A DNA stretch of 17,682 nucleotides from an uncultured Rhodocyclaceae bacterium (GTDB taxonomy: Bacteria > Pseudomonadota > Gammaproteobacteria > Burkholderiales > Rhodocyclaceae): assembly GCA_937892345.1 (NCBI GenBank), contig CALAGF010000133.1, forward strand, positions 1 to 17,682, in the 5' to 3' direction. Of the stretch, positions 1 to 6,564 are shown one piece after another (positions within the stretch are counted from its first letter, which is position 1; every line of letters begins with the position of its first letter). Below the pieces are notes generated by a model that made no database searches, was not told where the DNA came from, and saw only the letters and a list, made by a program, of their open reading frames with translations. The position numbers were made by a program, and so were the translations under genes.

Positions 1-650
1 TTGGCCTGAGTGCCGGCAACTTGCCGGAAACCGCAGCCCACTGGCTGGCGAGTGGCGACACGGTCGTTGCCCTGGGGGATGAAACCGGTTGTCTGGCGCT
101 GTTCCGGATTGGTGATGAGCTGCGCGCCGAATCGCTGGCCCTGGTGAATTACTTGCGTGCCGCCGGCAAAAAGATCGTGCTGCTGACCGGGGATGCCGAA
201 AGCGTGGCGCGGCGCATAGCCGGAAACCTGGGTATCGAGGATGCGCGGGCCGGCGTCACGCCGCAGGGCAAGCACGAATGCGTCACGGCCCTGCAGGCGG
301 CCGGTGCCGTGGTGGCGATGGTGGGCGACGGGGTGAACGATGCGCCCGTGCTGGCCCAGGCGCAGGTATCGGTGGCCATGGGGGGCGGGGCGCAACTGGC
401 GCGCACGCAATCGGATTTCGTGCTGTTGTCGGAAAATCTCGATCACTTGCGCTTCGGCCTCCAGCGGGCCCAGCGCACCCTCAGTATCATTCGCCAGAAC
501 CTGTGGTGGTCGTTCGCGTACAATTTTGTGGCGCTGCCGCTGGCAATAGCGGGCTATGTAACCCCCTGGCTGGCCGGTATCGGCATGTCGGCCAGTTCCC
601 TGCTGGTCGTCCTCAACTCGCTGCGTATTCAGCGCCAGGAGACTGACTGA
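1..650 (+). CDS. ccoI: Copper-translocating P-type ATPase CcoI/FixI, C-terminal part (5' end outside window)
   Basis: P1B-type ATPase that moves copper across the inner membrane to supply the CuB site of cbb3 oxidase. The reading frame is open from base 3 with no start codon in the window, so the gene is cut at its 5' side; only about 215 residues of a family usually over 700 remain. Visible are the TGD motif of the phosphorylation/actuator core (bases 186-194), the HAD hinge GDGVNDAP (from base 324), and two C-terminal membrane helices with the YN and MSASS motifs expected of metal-transporting P1B helices. The N-terminal metal-binding domain, CPC helix and DKTGT site are not in view. The stop overlaps the ccoS start by one base (ATGA), and the ccoS partner supports CcoI over a generic CopA. 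The family assignment is certain; the CcoI subtype rests on context. Confidence 0.93.
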   Translation, partial: GLSAGNLPETAAHWLASGDTVVALGDETGCLALFRIGDELRAESLALVNYLRAAGKKIVLLTGDAESVARRIAGNLGIEDARAGVTPQGKHECVTALQAAGAVVAMVGDGVNDAPVLAQAQVSVAMGGGAQLARTQSDFVLLSENLDHLRFGLQRAQRTLSIIRQNLWWSFAYNFVALPLAIAGYVTPWLAGIGMSASSLLVVLNSLRIQRQETD

Positions 651-847
651 TGGAAAGTGTTTACTTGCTGATTCCGGTTTCTGTGCTGCTCGTGTTCGGC
701 ATCGCGATTGCCTTTTGGTGGTCGGTGCGCAGTGGGAAGTTCGACGATCTCGAGGGGCCTGGCTTCCGGGTGCTGATGGATGACAATCCGCCCAAGCCGC
801 CGGCAGAGGCAGCGGATGTGGATGCTGATAAAGCCGGGAAAGTTTGA
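650..847 (+). CDS. ccoS: Cbb3 oxidase maturation protein CcoS
   Basis: Small inner-membrane protein of 65 residues, needed in other bacteria for inserting cofactors (hemes b and CuB) into CcoN. It has one N-terminal membrane helix (about residues 4-25), then the family hallmark FWWSVRSGKFDDLEGPG and a short acidic, proline-containing cytoplasmic tail. The start is fixed by one-base overlap with the ccoI stop, which implies translational coupling. An intrinsic terminator follows about 86 bases downstream, so ccoI-ccoS forms the end of its own transcription unit. Length and motif match the family, and nothing is odd. Confidence 0.95.
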   Translation: MESVYLLIPVSVLLVFGIAIAFWWSVRSGKFDDLEGPGFRVLMDDNPPKPPAEAADVDADKAGKV

Positions 848-933
848 CCTGAGTCAACGAGCTCTTGCGAGCGAATGACGATAATTCTGCCATTGCAAGG
901 TGAGTGCCTTGCGACAATTCTCTGTTGGGGTTG

Positions 934-960
934 GGGTGCGTTACGACGCACCCTTTTTTT
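934..960 (+). terminator. Intrinsic terminator after ccoIS
   Basis: A perfect 8-bp stem GGGTGCGT (934-941) and ACGCACCC (946-953) closes on a four-base TACG loop, which belongs to the stable UNCG tetraloop class. Seven T residues follow (954-960). It separates ccoIS from the promoter region of ccoNOQP, so the two groups are probably transcribed independently. Confidence 0.9.
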
Positions 961-1031
961 GTCCTGAGTTTACCTGAATAGGCTTCTGTAGGTAGGTAAT
1001 TCGGACTATTTTGACCTAGATAATCGGTAGA

Positions 1032-1045
1032 TTGATCTATGTCAA
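1032..1045 (+). promoter_or_regulatory. FNR/Anr-type binding site upstream of ccoN
   Basis: TTGAT-CTAT-GTCAA matches 9 of 10 defined positions of the FNR/Anr/FixK consensus TTGAT-N4-ATCAA. It is the only good match in this intergenic region and lies about 95 bases before the ccoN start. Many proteobacterial ccoNOQP operons are activated by FNR-family regulators under low oxygen, so the location fits. The centre (1038/1039) falls near -40 if the TACCAT at 1067-1072 is the -10 element, close to the usual class II arrangement at -41.5. The site itself is seen; its use is inferred. Confidence 0.8.
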
Positions 1046-1061
1046 AACGACCCCGTTCGAC

Positions 1062-1072
1062 TAGAATACCAT
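1062..1072 (+). promoter_or_regulatory. Candidate -10 region of the ccoNOQP promoter
   Basis: Two overlapping -10 candidates lie here. TAGAAT at 1062-1067 matches TATAAT at 5 of 6 positions but lies only 16 bases after the FNR box. TACCAT at 1067-1072 matches 4 of 6 and lies 21 bases after it, nearly the usual class II spacing. No consensus -35 hexamer is present, as expected where an FNR-type activator replaces it. Which one is used cannot be decided from sequence. Confidence 0.45.
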
Positions 1073-1140
1073 CGTTTCTATGTGCCCCCTTGGTCTCAGG
1101 GAGGTGGGCATCCCGTTTTTTATTAACGAGAGGTGGGTTC

Positions 1141-2568
1141 ATGTCTGGAACGCAAACCACATATAACGATAAGGTCGTACGGCAATTTGCCGTCATGACC
1201 GTCATTTGGGGCATCGTCGGCATGTTGGTCGGTGTCATTATCGCGGCGCAGCTAGTCTGGCCGGAACTTAATATCGGGCCCTGGTTGCACTTCGGGCGCC
1301 TGCGTCCGCTGCACACCAACGCGGTTATTTTTGCGTTTGGTGGCTGTGCGCTTTTTGCAACTTCTTACTGGGTTGTGCAGCGTACCTGTCATACCCGTCT
1401 TTGGGGCGGCCCGCTGATTCCCTTTACCTTCTGGGGTTGGCAGCTGATCATTCTGCTGGCTGCGGTAACGTTGCCTCTGGGTATTACCAGTGGCAAGGAA
1501 TACGCTGAGCTGGAATGGCCGATCGATATTCTGATCACGTTGGTCTGGGTGTCATATGCTGTAGTGTTCTTTGGCACTATCGGCAAGCGTACGGTCTCCC
1601 ATATCTATGTGGCCAACTGGTTCTTCGGCGCCTTTATCATTGCAGTGGCTTTGCTGCACCTCGTGAATAGCGCCGCGTTGCCGGTTACCCTGACCAAGTC
1701 CTACTCTGCTTATGCAGGCGTTCAGGATGCGATGATCCAGTGGTGGTATGGTCACAACGCCGTCGGCTTCTTCCTGACTGCTGGCTTCCTGGGCATGATG
1801 TACTACTTCGTGCCGAAGCAAGCTGGTCGTCCGGTCTATTCCTATCGTCTGTCGGTTGTGCACTTCTGGGCGCTGATCTTTACCTATATGTGGGCCGGTC
1901 CGCACCACCTGCACTACACTGCCCTGCCGGATTGGACCCAGTCCGTCGGTATGATTTTCTCGCTGATTCTGCTGGCACCGTCTTGGGGTGGCATGATCAA
2001 CGGCATCATGACGCTGTCCGGTGCTTGGAACAAGCTGCGCGATGACCCTATCCTGAAGTTCCTGATTACCTCCCTGTCTTTTTATGGTATGTCGACCTTC
2101 GAAGGTCCGATGATGTCGATCAAGACAGTCAATGCGCTGTCGCACTACACCGACTGGACCGTTGGTCACGTGCATTCCGGTGCTTTGGGTTGGGTTGCCA
2201 TGGTTTCAATCGGTTCCATTTACTACCTCTTGCCCCGCTTGTTTGGCAAGAAGGAAATGTATAGCACCTCATTGGTTACCACCCACTTCTGGATCGCAAC
2301 AATCGGTACCGTGCTGTATATCGCCTCCATGTGGATTGCCGGTGTGATGCAGGGCTTGATGTGGCGCGCTGTGAATACCGATGGCACGTTGGCATACAGC
2401 TTTGTGGAATCGGTCAAGGGTTCTTATCCCTTCTGGGCGATTCGTTGGCTGGGTGGCGTCCTGTTCTTGGCCGGTATGTTGATCATGGCATACAACATGT
2501 TCAAGACCATTGCTGGTGGCAAAACCGAAGCTGTGCCGGTTGTTGCGCCTGCTGGACATCACGCCTGA
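1141..2568 (+). CDS. ccoN: Cbb3-type cytochrome c oxidase subunit I (CcoN)
   Basis: Catalytic subunit, about 12 membrane helices, reducing O2 to water at the heme b3-CuB centre with high affinity. The 475-residue protein shows every expected ligand: His58 and His345 for heme b, His343 for heme b3, and His205, His255 and His256 for CuB. Tyr249 is the cross-linked tyrosine of the cbb3 class and Glu321 is the conserved glutamate; all sit two residues before the P. stutzeri numbering recalled from its structure. The start at 1141 is preceded by GAGAGGTG (1128-1135). A longer in-frame ORF reaching back to 1039 would begin inside the FNR box and adds a non-family leader, so it is not chosen. First gene of ccoNOQP, 16 bases before ccoO, and probably FNR-activated. 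Confidence 0.98.
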   Translation: MSGTQTTYNDKVVRQFAVMTVIWGIVGMLVGVIIAAQLVWPELNIGPWLHFGRLRPLHTNAVIFAFGGCALFATSYWVVQRTCHTRLWGGPLIPFTFWGWQLIILLAAVTLPLGITSGKEYAELEWPIDILITLVWVSYAVVFFGTIGKRTVSHIYVANWFFGAFIIAVALLHLVNSAALPVTLTKSYSAYAGVQDAMIQWWYGHNAVGFFLTAGFLGMMYYFVPKQAGRPVYSYRLSVVHFWALIFTYMWAGPHHLHYTALPDWTQSVGMIFSLILLAPSWGGMINGIMTLSGAWNKLRDDPILKFLITSLSFYGMSTFEGPMMSIKTVNALSHYTDWTVGHVHSGALGWVAMVSIGSIYYLLPRLFGKKEMYSTSLVTTHFWIATIGTVLYIASMWIAGVMQGLMWRAVNTDGTLAYSFVESVKGSYPFWAIRWLGGVLFLAGMLIMAYNMFKTIAGGKTEAVPVVAPAGHHA

Positions 2569-2584
2569 TTAGGGAGAGAGAATA

Positions 2585-3220
2585 ATGCTCAAGCATGAAC
2601 AAATTGAGAAGAGCGTACCGCTACTGATCATTCTTACGTTGCTGGTTGTACTCTGGGGGGGGTTGCTGGAAATCGTGCCGCTCTTTTTCCAGAAATCCAC
2701 CACGACACCAGTTGAAGGCACCAAGCCTTACGACGCTGTTCGCCTGGTCGGGCGCGATGTCTACGTTCGGGAAGGCTGCTATCTGTGTCACTCACAGATG
2801 ATTCGTCCGTTCCGTGCTGAAACCGAGCGCTATGGTCATTACTCTGTTGCGGGTGAGTATGTTTATGATCACCCGTTCCAGTGGGGTTCCAAGCGTACCG
2901 GTCCTGATCTGCATCGTGTTGGCGGTCGCTATTCGGACGAGTGGCAACGTGCTCACCTGATGAATCCTCGGGACGTTGTGCCAGAGTCCAACATGCCGGC
3001 CTTCGCTTTCCTTGCCGCTACCAAGGCAAAAGATTCCGTTGGCGCAGATGTCGAAAAGAAGATGGAAGTCATGCGTACGTACGCCAATGTGCGTGGTTTG
3101 CCGACTTACTCTGATGCAGACATCAAAGGGGCCAAGGCTGCCATTGGCGACATGACGGAAATGGATGTTCTGATTGCTTACCTGCAAGGCATGGGTACGG
3201 CACTGAGCACGATGAAGTAA
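2585..3220 (+). CDS. ccoO: Cbb3-type cytochrome c oxidase subunit II (CcoO), monoheme cytochrome c
   Basis: Membrane-anchored monoheme c-type subunit that passes electrons from CcoP hemes to heme b in CcoN. It has 211 residues, with an N-terminal anchor helix (about 12-34) and a periplasmic domain. The heme c site is Cys65-x-x-Cys68-His69 in EGCYLCHSQMIRPF, a strongly conserved block, and Met137 in PESNMPAF is the probable sixth ligand. A purine-rich AGGGAGAGAG (2571-2580) serves as the ribosome binding site. The stop codon overlaps the ccoQ start by one base, implying translational coupling. Length and motifs match the family fully. Confidence 0.98.
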   Translation: MLKHEQIEKSVPLLIILTLLVVLWGGLLEIVPLFFQKSTTTPVEGTKPYDAVRLVGRDVYVREGCYLCHSQMIRPFRAETERYGHYSVAGEYVYDHPFQWGSKRTGPDLHRVGGRYSDEWQRAHLMNPRDVVPESNMPAFAFLAATKAKDSVGADVEKKMEVMRTYANVRGLPTYSDADIKGAKAAIGDMTEMDVLIAYLQGMGTALSTMK

Positions 3221-3402
3221 TGGCCATGGACATCAACGATCTGCGTTCCATTGTTACTGTTGCCGGTTTGGTTTGTTTTCTGGCGATCGTGGCATGGGCT
3301 TACGGCAACAGCAGTAAAAAGGGGTTTGAAGAAGCCGCTCAGTTGCCGTTCGCAGAAGATGATGATGATGGTGCGGCGTCCCGTACGTCGCACCCGCGCT
3401 GA
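3220..3402 (+). CDS. ccoQ: Cbb3 oxidase small subunit CcoQ/FixQ
   Basis: Small subunit of 60 residues that stabilises the cbb3 complex in studied species and carries no cofactor. A short N-terminus (MAMDINDLRS) leads into one membrane helix (about residues 10-28) ending in WAYGNSSKKGFEEAAQLPF, which is typical of the family, then an acidic tail encoded by a run of GAT codons. The start ATG overlaps the ccoO stop by one base; a second in-frame ATG at 3226 is a possible alternative. CcoQ is highly variable in sequence, so assignment leans on size, topology and position between ccoO and ccoP. Confidence 0.93.
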   Translation: MAMDINDLRSIVTVAGLVCFLAIVAWAYGNSSKKGFEEAAQLPFAEDDDDGAASRTSHPR

Positions 3403-3417
3403 AATAAAGGAAAGCAA

Positions 3418-4314
3418 ATGAGCGATTTCATTAATGATTTTTGGAACCTGTACGTCATTGTGATTGTGCTGGGCAGTATTCTTGCCTGCGCGGTATTGCT
3501 GATTGTTCAGGGCAAGGCAACCTTCACACCGGGCAAGACAATGGGTCATGTCTGGGATGAGACCCTTGAGGAGTACAACAACCCTATGCCCCGTTGGTGG
3601 AGTTGGTTGTTTGTAATTACCGTGATTTTTGCATTGGTTTATCTTGCACTCTATCCAGGACTGGGTAACTTCAAAGGTATGCTCGGATGGACTTCAGTCG
3701 GGCAGCATACGGCTGAGGTTGCAAAGGTGGATGCAGCTGTCAAGCCGCTGTACGACAAGTATCTTGCTATGGATCTCAAAGCTGTTTCAGCAGACAAGCA
3801 AGCTATGGAGATGGGTAAGCGCCTGTATTTGACCTACTGTATGCAGTGCCATGGTGCTGATGCTCGTGGTGCAAAGGGTTTCCCAAATCTGACGGACAGC
3901 GATTGGCAATGGGGTGGTGAGCCTCAACAGATTGTTGAGACGATCGCCGCTGGTCGTATGGCCATGATGCCTCCGCACGCTCATCTGGGTGCAGATACGG
4001 TCAAGGATCTGGCGAACTACGTCCGCTCCCTCTCCGGCTTGCCGAATGACTCCGTCCGTGCTGCCAAGGGTGCTACCGCATTTACGGAAGCTGGTTGTGC
4101 TGGTTGTCACGGTATGGATGCCAAGGGCGGTCAGGCTGTAGGCGCTCCGAATCTGACGGACAAGGTCTGGTTGTACGGTTCTTCCGAAGCAACGATTACC
4201 GAGACCATCAATAACGGACGTCAAAACAAGATGCCTGCTTGGAAGGATTTCTTGGGCGAAGCAAAGGTGCATCTGCTGTCTGCATACGTAATGAGCGTTG
4301 GACAGGCTAAGTAA
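3418..4314 (+). CDS. ccoP: Cbb3-type cytochrome c oxidase subunit III (CcoP), diheme cytochrome c
   Basis: Diheme electron-entry subunit that accepts electrons from soluble cytochromes and passes them to CcoO. The 298 residues begin with two membrane helices (about 10-30 and 62-82), the two-helix CcoP type, followed by a periplasmic region with two cytochrome c domains. Heme sites are Cys141-x-x-Cys144-His145 and Cys227-x-x-Cys230-His231; probable axial methionines are Met184 (in MAMMPPHAHL) and Met272 (in NKMPAW). AAGGA at 3407-3411 is the ribosome binding site. Last gene of ccoNOQP; an intrinsic terminator begins 17 bases after the stop. Confidence 0.98.
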   Translation: MSDFINDFWNLYVIVIVLGSILACAVLLIVQGKATFTPGKTMGHVWDETLEEYNNPMPRWWSWLFVITVIFALVYLALYPGLGNFKGMLGWTSVGQHTAEVAKVDAAVKPLYDKYLAMDLKAVSADKQAMEMGKRLYLTYCMQCHGADARGAKGFPNLTDSDWQWGGEPQQIVETIAAGRMAMMPPHAHLGADTVKDLANYVRSLSGLPNDSVRAAKGATAFTEAGCAGCHGMDAKGGQAVGAPNLTDKVWLYGSSEATITETINNGRQNKMPAWKDFLGEAKVHLLSAYVMSVGQAK

Positions 4315-4331
4315 TTTCTGAGCATTCGAGG

Positions 4332-4361
4332 AAGGGGCAACGCTATTGTTGCCCCTTTTTT
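4332..4361 (+). terminator. Intrinsic terminator after ccoNOQP
   Basis: A ten-base stem AAGGGGCAAC (4332-4341) and GTTGCCCCTT (4348-4357) with a six-base loop runs into six T residues (4356-4361). It is among the strongest hairpins in the window and would separate expression of the oxidase structural genes from ccoGH, unless partial readthrough occurs. Confidence 0.93.
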
Positions 4362-4378
4362 AAAATTGAACTCTTATA

Positions 4379-4439
4379 AACCATATCAAAATGAAGTTGC
4401 TTATACGGTTTTTCCGTACAGCTTCATTCTGATACGGTT
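4379..4439 (+). repeat. Imperfect long inverted repeat / leader hairpin in front of ccoG
   Basis: An outer arm AACCATATCAAAATGAAG (4379-4396) is complementary to CTTCATTCTGATACGGTT (4422-4439) at 16 of 18 positions. An inner stem TACGG (4404-4408) and CCGTA (4414-4418) closes on TTTTT. The structure ends only 8 bases before the ccoG ATG. The block ATACGGTTT also occurs twice as a direct repeat (4403-4411 and 4432-4440). There is no T run after the hairpin, so it is not a standard terminator. It could be a 5'-leader structure controlling ccoG, a short REP-like element, or a protein site; no function is known to me. Confidence 0.75.
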
Positions 4440-4447
4440 TCCAGAAT

Positions 4448-5866
4448 ATGATTGAAAATAAAGACATTTCTCGTCAGTCGCCCTCTGCTATACCAGCAGA
4501 GGTCTCTTTTTATGAGAAACACAAAAAAATCTACGTTCGTGACGTCAAGGGTTGGTGGACGTCATGGCGCTGGGCACTCGTCTGGATTACCCAAATACTA
4601 TTTTATGGAGCCCCTTGGCTTCAGTGGAATGATCGGCAAGCAATACTTTTCCATCTTGTCGATCGAAAATTTTATTTGTTCGGGTTGGTTCTGTGGCCTC
4701 AGGATGTTTTTTACCTGGCGGTACTCCTAATCATTTCTGCATATGTCCTGTTTCTATTTACAGCAATTGCTGGGCGGCTTTTTTGTGGTTATGCCTGCCC
4801 TCAAACTGTCTATAGTGAAATCTTCATGTGGGTTGAAGCACGAATAGAAGGAGATCGCTCGAGCCGGATGAAATTGGATTCAAAGCCGATGAACGCAAAA
4901 AAATTTGCTCTGAAGTCGGCCAAGCATCTAATCTGGATTTTGATTTCCTTGTGGACAGGGTTCACTCTGGTTGCCTACTTCTCGCCAACGCGCGAGTTGC
5001 TCTCCGCTTTCCCTCTCGGGTTCTCTGGATGGGAGATATTCTGGACATTGTTTTATGCCGGGTTCTGTTACATGCAGGCGGGTTTTCTGCGTGAACAGGT
5101 ATGCAAGTACATGTGCCCTTATGCGCGCTTCCAAGGGGTAATGTTTGATCCGGATACCTTGGTGATCACCTACGATCCGGAGCGAGGAGAGCCCCGTGGG
5201 GCGAAGCGGAAAGGACTGGAGGCAGCAAATCTCGGAGACTGTGTTGATTGTGGTCTTTGTGTCGCTGTCTGTCCTACAGGTATTGATATCCGGAAGGGAA
5301 TTCAGTACGAATGTATTGGTTGCGGCGCTTGTATTGACGCTTGCGATCCAGTGATGAGTAAGTTGGGAAAGCCCAAGGGTTTAATCAGGTACACCACGGA
5401 AAATGCGATGGCCAAGCATTTTTCCTCAAAGGACGTTGCGTCTCATCTGCTTCGTCCTCGCATATTGCTGTACTCCGCTATCCTCATCCTCATCTCGATT
5501 GCTACAGCTTGGTCAATTGCGACACGTGTACCTTTAATGGTGGATGTTATTCGTGATAGATCAACACTTGCCCGTGAAGCCGACGACGGTGGCATCGAAA
5601 ACGTCTACACACTCAGATTCATGAATACCACCGAGATGCAACAAAGCTACGATCTCTCTGTTGAGGGTGAGGGAATGGATAGTATTTCGATTAGGGACTG
5701 GCGTCCGGTAGAAGTTTCCAGTGCGGAAAATCGGGAAGTCACTGTCGTGGTATATGCTCCTCCTGCGAGTGGCAAAAAAGGGGCAAATACTATTTATTTC
5801 AATATCAAAGCCTTGGGCAATGCCAAAATTGCTATTCGAGAAAAGGCTTCCTTTCTGGTGCCATGA
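4448..5866 (+). CDS. ccoG: Cytochrome c oxidase accessory protein CcoG/FixG, membrane polyferredoxin
   Basis: Inner-membrane iron-sulfur protein of the cbb3 biogenesis set. In Rhodobacter capsulatus CcoG has been described as a Cu(II) reductase that feeds Cu(I) to oxidase assembly. The 472 residues contain several membrane helices (about 43-60, 85-108, 160-180, 194-212, 338-358). Cysteine pairs lie at 113/117 (LFCGYACPQTVYSEIFMW) and 219/223 (VCKYMCPYARFQG). Two 4Fe-4S clusters are bound by Cys265/268/271/275 and Cys289/292/295/299, and a C-terminal beta-rich domain completes the protein. The ATG at 4448 is the only reasonable start, yet no Shine-Dalgarno sequence precedes it; a long inverted repeat does instead. 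The gene ends one base before ccoH. Confidence 0.97.
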   Translation: MIENKDISRQSPSAIPAEVSFYEKHKKIYVRDVKGWWTSWRWALVWITQILFYGAPWLQWNDRQAILFHLVDRKFYLFGLVLWPQDVFYLAVLLIISAYVLFLFTAIAGRLFCGYACPQTVYSEIFMWVEARIEGDRSSRMKLDSKPMNAKKFALKSAKHLIWILISLWTGFTLVAYFSPTRELLSAFPLGFSGWEIFWTLFYAGFCYMQAGFLREQVCKYMCPYARFQGVMFDPDTLVITYDPERGEPRGAKRKGLEAANLGDCVDCGLCVAVCPTGIDIRKGIQYECIGCGACIDACDPVMSKLGKPKGLIRYTTENAMAKHFSSKDVASHLLRPRILLYSAILILISIATAWSIATRVPLMVDVIRDRSTLAREADDGGIENVYTLRFMNTTEMQQSYDLSVEGEGMDSISIRDWRPVEVSSAENREVTVVVYAPPASGKKGANTIYFNIKALGNAKIAIREKASFLVP

Positions 5867-5867
5867 G

Positions 5868-6386
5868 ATGAGTAATTCGATGACCCTAAAAAACGATAAT
5901 CAGCCGTGGTACCGTGAGCCTTGGCCTTGGATTTTGATGGCCGGACCGGGTATTGTGATCATTGGCGCAGTGATTACCATCTGGCTTGCGGTAGTCAGTA
6001 ACGACGGATTGGTTACGGACGATTACTACAAGCAAGGGATGACCGTAAATCAGAAGCTCCAGCGCGATCATCATGCCGCTAGTCTGGGCCTTAGTGCCGA
6101 CTTGATGCGCTCAGGTAATGGTATTCGCTTGCTTATCAATTCCTCTGCAGGGGGGGATTTGCCCGAACTGCTCAATATTCGCTTGGCTCACCCTACACAG
6201 TCGGGTTTTGATCAAGTCGTTAAAATGAAGCTGGTAGGGCAGGGGTTTTATGAAGGGAGTCTACTTGCAGATATAAATGGACGTTGGCATGTTTCTATAG
6301 AGGATCCTGCCGGGAAGTGGCGTCTGCAAGGTGATTGGCGTGTTGATTCTGAAGAGCCGCTTCGCGTTACGGCAAAGGCGGGTTGA
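5868..6386 (+). CDS. ccoH: FixH family protein (CcoH), cbb3 oxidase assembly
   Basis: Single-span membrane protein of 172 residues that associates with the oxidase during assembly in other species. A short cytoplasmic N-terminus leads to one helix (about residues 21-43), then the family signature NDGLVTDDYYKQGMTVNQ (about 45-62) and a periplasmic beta-rich domain. The start at 5868 lies one base after the ccoG stop. The open frame extends upstream inside ccoG, but that part has no family likeness. An in-frame ATG at 5880 is an alternative. Close packing with ccoG suggests translational coupling. CcoI and CcoS, the usual partners, are encoded upstream of ccoN here. Confidence 0.93.
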   Translation: MSNSMTLKNDNQPWYREPWPWILMAGPGIVIIGAVITIWLAVVSNDGLVTDDYYKQGMTVNQKLQRDHHAASLGLSADLMRSGNGIRLLINSSAGGDLPELLNIRLAHPTQSGFDQVVKMKLVGQGFYEGSLLADINGRWHVSIEDPAGKWRLQGDWRVDSEEPLRVTAKAG

Positions 6387-6411
6387 TTTTATTGTTACTG
6401 GGAGGTGACTT

Positions 6412-6552
6412 ATGGCTTGGGAATTGCTGTTTACTAGCGATATTGGCTTGATGAGTTTGGTTGTCATTGTTGGTGTTTTGGTGATTGGTGCCGTTATGGG
6501 CAAGATGTACTCCAATAAGATGGAAGAAGATTCCCGCAATAGCGGCAACTGA
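6412..6552 (+). CDS. Small single-helix membrane protein, DUF3149-like
   Basis: A 46-residue ORF beginning MAWELLFTSDIGLMSLVVIV, preceded by the near-perfect Shine-Dalgarno GGAGGTGA (6401-6408) and 25 bases after ccoH. One hydrophobic helix (about residues 10-31) is followed by a short polar tail with the KMY segment. The WELLF...SDIGLMSL start resembles what I recall of the DUF3149 family of tiny membrane proteins; no function is known for it. Position at the end of ccoGH suggests co-expression with oxidase assembly genes. Single-helix peptides such as CcoM are part of some cbb3 oxidases, so a subunit or assembly role is possible but unproven. A terminator-like hairpin begins 21 bases after the stop. 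Confidence 0.82.
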   Translation: MAWELLFTSDIGLMSLVVIVGVLVIGAVMGKMYSNKMEEDSRNSGN

Positions 6553-6564
6553 GCAGATTCATTT

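Noticed and set aside
1011..1024. Second FNR-like site TTGAC-CTAG-ATAAT upstream of ccoN
   Set aside because: Only the left half is close to consensus; the right half matches ATCAA poorly.
1039..1140. N-terminal extension of ccoN starting at ATG 1039
   Set aside because: It begins inside the FNR box and upstream of the likely transcription start, adds 34 residues unlike CcoN, and ATG 1141 has a good ribosome site and family-like start.
1552..2175. 207-codon minus-strand ORF within ccoN
   Set aside because: Antisense shadow of the conserved CcoN coding sequence.
5721..5867. Longer ccoH reading frame inside ccoG
   Set aside because: The extra residues are an out-of-frame shadow of ccoG; the FixH-like sequence begins at MSNSM, one base after the ccoG stop.
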